From: Rhodospirillales bacterium
GTDB taxonomy: Bacteria > Pseudomonadota > Alphaproteobacteria > Acetobacterales > Acetobacteraceae
Assembly: GCA_025352915.1 (NCBI GenBank)
Contig: JANXSA010000399.1
Span: 1-7,865, forward strand
Length of the DNA stretch: 7,865 nucleotides
Reading direction: 5' to 3'
The notes below the pieces were generated by a model, which searched no databases, was not told the DNA's origin, and was given only the letters and a program-made list of their open reading frames with translations. Shown here one piece after another: positions 5,709 through 7,865 of this stretch. Made by a program: the position numbers and the translations under genes. Numbering within the stretch: position 1 is the first letter of the stretch; the number at the start of each line of letters is the position of its first letter.

Positions 5709-7021
5709 CAACAGAACCCTTCGTAGGTGATCCCCGGCACGGCAGCCAGGCCGGGGATGCCGCCCAGGTCAAGAACGCGCTTGCCCGCCAGCGCCGCGAA
5801 CAGCGCTCCCCGGTCCTCGGCCGCGACATGGCCGATAATGGCAAGTCCCGCCCCATCCAGCGCCGTCGCCACATCGCCGGCCAGCAGCCGCTCCAGATGC
5901 GGAATCTCGCGCTCGATGAAGGCGCGGTTGCTGCCGGTCAGCCGGGCGGTCTGCACATGCCGGTCGTGGATGCGCAGGTCATAGCCGCGCCCGATCAACC
6001 GCTCGGCGAGCATCACGAACGGCGATTCCCGGAGGTCATCGGTGCCCGCCTTGAACGCCAGGCCGAACAGCGCCACCTTCTGCCGGCCATGCGCGGTCGC
6101 CATCTCGAACGCCCGGTCGATGATCGCCTGGTTGCCCGGCAGGACCTGGCGCAAGAACGGCGCCGGCACATCTTTTTCCGCCGCCAGCGACAAAAAACTG
6201 CGGATGTCCTTCGGCAGGCAGGAGCCGCCAAAGGCAAAGCCTGGCCGCAGATACGCCGTCGAGATATTGAGCACGCGGTCCTCGCAGAACAGCCGGAACG
6301 CCGCCCTTGCATCCACGCCGTGCGCCGACAGGATCGCCCCGGCTTCGTTGGCGAAGGCGAGTTTGACCGCGTGGAAGACGTTGGAGAGGTACTTGGTGCT
6401 TTCGGACACCCGGTATGGCGCGACGTGAACCGCTGCCGTGACCGACGCATAGATGTCGCGGACCACGGCCGCGTCATCGCCGTCCGCCGCGCCGATCAGG
6501 GTGAACGGTGGCGCGTGGAAATCCTTGACCGAACTGCCCTCGCGGAGGAATTCCGGGTTGCTGTAGTAGCGGAAGCCGATGCCGTGGTTGAGCCCGGACT
6601 CGCGCTCCAAGGTGGGGATCGCCAGGTCCTCGGCGGTGCCGGGCGGCACGGTTGAGCGCATGACCACCGCATGTCCGGCGCCTTTGGTGGCCAGCGCCTG
6701 ACCGATCGCCACCAGCACGGCGTGGACCGCCGCCATCGAGACGCTGCCATCCGCCGCACTCGGGGTGCCGACCGAGATGAACGACACCTCGGTGGCGGCG
6801 ATCGCCTCCGCCACATCGGTGGTGGCCCGCAGCCGCCCGCCCGCCACCGCCTCGGCGATCAACTCGTCGATCGACTCCTCGACGATGGGCGAGCGCCCGG
6901 CATTGACCATCGCGACCTTGTCGGCCGAGACATCCACCGCAACCACCGCATGGCCGAGAGAGGCCAGACACGCGCTGGAAACAGCACCGACATAACCCAC
7001 GCCAAAGATCGAAATCCGCAT
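5705..7021 (-). CDS. algD: GDP-mannose 6-dehydrogenase, AlgD type
   Basis: A 438-residue member of the UDP-glucose/GDP-mannose dehydrogenase family. It oxidises the C6 hydroxyl of GDP-mannose to the acid in two NAD+ steps, giving GDP-mannuronate. N-terminal NAD domain: MRISIFGVGYVGAV with GxGxxG; then SPIVE and SFISVGTPS. Catalytic region: T124, NPEFLRE with E157 and E161, K210, N214, H217, R259, the nucleophile C268 in RPGFAFGGSCLPKD, D272 and K324 in FKAGTDDLRESP. These numbers coincide with Pseudomonas AlgD as I remember it, and the C-terminus EGFCW resembles AlgD's EGICW. RPGFAFGGSCLPKD separates it from UDP-glucose dehydrogenases. The ATG at 7021 is used; TTG at 7027 would add two residues. 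The only ribosome-site-like AGGA is some 13 nt away, so translation may be weak. It is first of the leftward set and overlaps the glycosyltransferase by 4 bp. No alginate polymerase is in view, so the polymer need not be alginate. Confidence 0.93.
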   Translation of the reverse strand: MRISIFGVGYVGAVSSACLASLGHAVVAVDVSADKVAMVNAGRSPIVEESIDELIAEAVAGGRLRATTDVAEAIAATEVSFISVGTPSAADGSVSMAAVHAVLVAIGQALATKGAGHAVVMRSTVPPGTAEDLAIPTLERESGLNHGIGFRYYSNPEFLREGSSVKDFHAPPFTLIGAADGDDAAVVRDIYASVTAAVHVAPYRVSESTKYLSNVFHAVKLAFANEAGAILSAHGVDARAAFRLFCEDRVLNISTAYLRPGFAFGGSCLPKDIRSFLSLAAEKDVPAPFLRQVLPGNQAIIDRAFEMATAHGRQKVALFGLAFKAGTDDLRESPFVMLAERLIGRGYDLRIHDRHVQTARLTGSNRAFIEREIPHLERLLAGDVATALDGAGLAIIGHVAAEDRGALFAALAGKRVLDLGGIPGLAAVPGITYEGFCW

Positions 7022-7148
7022 GTGCAAACACGCATCCTGCTGGTTTCGCGGCCATCACCGGGTGGCTGCGATGAGGGGTCATACCGGATAATGATGAACA
7101 GGGACATGCCGGGACGGCGGGATTTGCGCGAAGTCTATGCCGCGTGGG

Positions 7149-7172
7149 GCCGGCATGTGCGATGATGCCGGC
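7149..7172. promoter_or_regulatory. Inverted repeat upstream of the Usp gene
   Basis: GCCGGCAT, 8-nt spacer, ATGCCGGC: a perfect 8-bp dyad ending 22 nt before the Usp start codon, in the 173-bp gap between divergent starts. A third ATGCCGG half-site lies at 7106-7112. It could be an operator for a dimeric regulator or a hairpin in the Usp leader. A GATAAT at 7087-7092 resembles a -10 box on the + strand, but I see no convincing -35 partner. The function is not established by the sequence. Confidence 0.4.
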
Positions 7173-7194
7173 GACGACACCAAGGAAACAGCCG

Positions 7195-7865
7195 ATGACC
7201 GGATTGCTGCTGGCCACCGACCTCTCGCCCCATGCCGACCGGGCCCTGGACCGCGCCGCCACGCTGGCCGCCACCCATGGCGGCACGCTGCATGTGCTGC
7301 ATGTGGTGGCGCCCGATCTGCTGAGCGGCCCCGGCCTGGACAGGGCGATGCAGGCGGCCGCCGTGTTGCTGCATGACGATATCGCCGAAGCCGGGTTGCC
7401 GGCGGAACTGAAACTGGTGGAGCTGGTCCGCACCGGCGCGCCCGATGACGCGATCGTGCAGGCGGCGCGGGAAGCGGGCAGCACGATGCTGGTGCTGTCG
7501 GCACCGCATTCGGACCTGCTGGTGCAGATTTTCCGCGGCTCGGTGCTGCATCGCGTGGTCCGGGCGGCACCCTGCCCGGTGCTGGTGGTGCGGCGGCGGG
7601 CGCGGCGGGCCTATCGGCGGATCGTGGTGGCGGTGGACTTGTCCATACAGTCCCGCCGCGCGCTGGAGCTGGCGTTGCGGCTACTGCCGGCGGCGGCGAT
7701 GGCCGAGGCGGCTTTCACGCTGGTGCATGCCGCCGCGGTAACGGCGCCACCGGCGCAGCAGACCGAACAGCGCACCCGCATCGAGGACATGCTGGCCGCC
7801 ACCCTGGCGCGGCTGGCCGCCGAGGGCCGCACCGCGCCGGGGCAGGTCGAGATCGTGGTGGCCAC
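7195..7865 (+). CDS. Tandem-domain universal stress protein (UspA family), 3'-truncated
   Basis: The frame is open from the ATG at 7195 to the window edge with no stop, giving 223 visible codons. AAGGA at 7182-7186 lies 8 nt upstream. The first Usp domain (about 1-134) opens MTGLLLATDLSPHADRALDR with the conserved Asp9, has TLHVLHVV (31-38), and ends RGSVLHRVVRAAPCPVLVVR (114-133). A second domain opens at 140 with YRRIVVAVDLSIQSRRALEL, so the full protein is probably about 270-280 residues. In the first domain the ATP-loop pattern G-x2-G-x9-G-S/T keeps only G115-S116; the two earlier glycines are Ser102 and His105. ATP binding by this domain is therefore doubtful, and the second domain's loop lies beyond the window. 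Usp proteins are cytoplasmic stress and energy-status proteins. The gene is divergent from the GDP-mannose dehydrogenase; no functional link is shown. Confidence 0.9.
   Translation, partial: MTGLLLATDLSPHADRALDRAATLAATHGGTLHVLHVVAPDLLSGPGLDRAMQAAAVLLHDDIAEAGLPAELKLVELVRTGAPDDAIVQAAREAGSTMLVLSAPHSDLLVQIFRGSVLHRVVRAAPCPVLVVRRRARRAYRRIVVAVDLSIQSRRALELALRLLPAAAMAEAAFTLVHAAAVTAPPAQQTEQRTRIEDMLAATLARLAAEGRTAPGQVEIVVA

Noticed and set aside
4800..5726. 308-residue open frame on the + strand
   Set aside because: It lies wholly antisense to the glycosyltransferase, which has strong family motifs. The product is Arg/Gly/His-rich, as expected of a shadow frame in GC-rich DNA.
5828..6655. 275-residue open frame on the + strand
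   Set aside because: It is antisense to the GDP-mannose dehydrogenase catalytic region and shows no recognisable domain.
5705..7021. UDP-glucose 6-dehydrogenase (Ugd)
   Set aside because: Same superfamily, but the RPGFAFGGSCLPKD active site, AlgD-like numbering of catalytic residues and the EGFCW C-terminus fit GDP-mannose dehydrogenase better.
7064..7092. Sigma-70 promoter for the Usp gene using GATAAT at 7087-7092
   Set aside because: The -10 match is fair, but the hexamer at the right distance upstream does not resemble TTGACA; kept only as a remark.
6474..7484. 336-residue open frame on the - strand
   Set aside because: It runs through the Usp gene in antisense, the divergent gap and an alternate frame of the dehydrogenase. 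The product is Arg/Gly/Ser-rich and has no domain.

Overview
The window is a stretch of ordinary-looking chromosome from a GC-rich bacterium. Gene content, codon use (G/C at almost every third position) and long antisense shadow frames fit an alphaproteobacterium, and the style of the intergenic palindromes makes me think of Acetobacteraceae/Rhodospirillales. That placement is an inference: there is no rRNA or other marker gene. I see no transposase, phage gene, CRISPR array, tRNA or rRNA.

Layout from left to right. (1) A GMC-family FAD alcohol dehydrogenase on + (1-1434, its N-terminus cut by the window edge) converges on (2) a classical short-chain dehydrogenase on - (1569-2411). The 134 bp between their stop codons are almost entirely one multi-branched palindrome. 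(3) Divergent from the SDR is a class A beta-lactamase-like serine hydrolase on + (2525-3433) with no signal peptide and no recognisable Glu166 equivalent. It converges on a leftward gene set across a 105 bp gap holding AT-rich hairpins. (4) The leftward set, in order of transcription, is an AlgD-type GDP-mannose 6-dehydrogenase (7021-5705), a GT4-type glycosyltransferase coupled to it by a GTGA stop/start overlap (5708-4491), and, 70 bp further on, a phytanoyl-CoA-dioxygenase-like Fe(II)/2-oxoglutarate oxygenase (4420-3539). (5) Divergent from these is a tandem-domain universal stress protein on + (7195 to the right edge, no stop in the window).

Functional reading. The dehydrogenase/glycosyltransferase pair points to a GDP-mannuronate-derived surface or exported polysaccharide. 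The usual alginate polymerase and export genes are not in view, so alginate itself is not supported. The GMC enzyme and the SDR are both alcohol/carbonyl redox enzymes, but nothing in the sequence ties them to one pathway. The serine hydrolase and the Usp protein look like single-gene units.

I did not find a clear new multi-gene defence or metabolic system. The points most worth a second look are the two structured convergent intergenic elements (1435-1568 and 3434-3529), the algD-like/GT4/oxygenase set outside an alginate cluster, and key-residue changes in the SDR (Asn to His), the beta-lactamase-like protein (no Glu166) and the first Usp domain (lost ATP-loop glycines).
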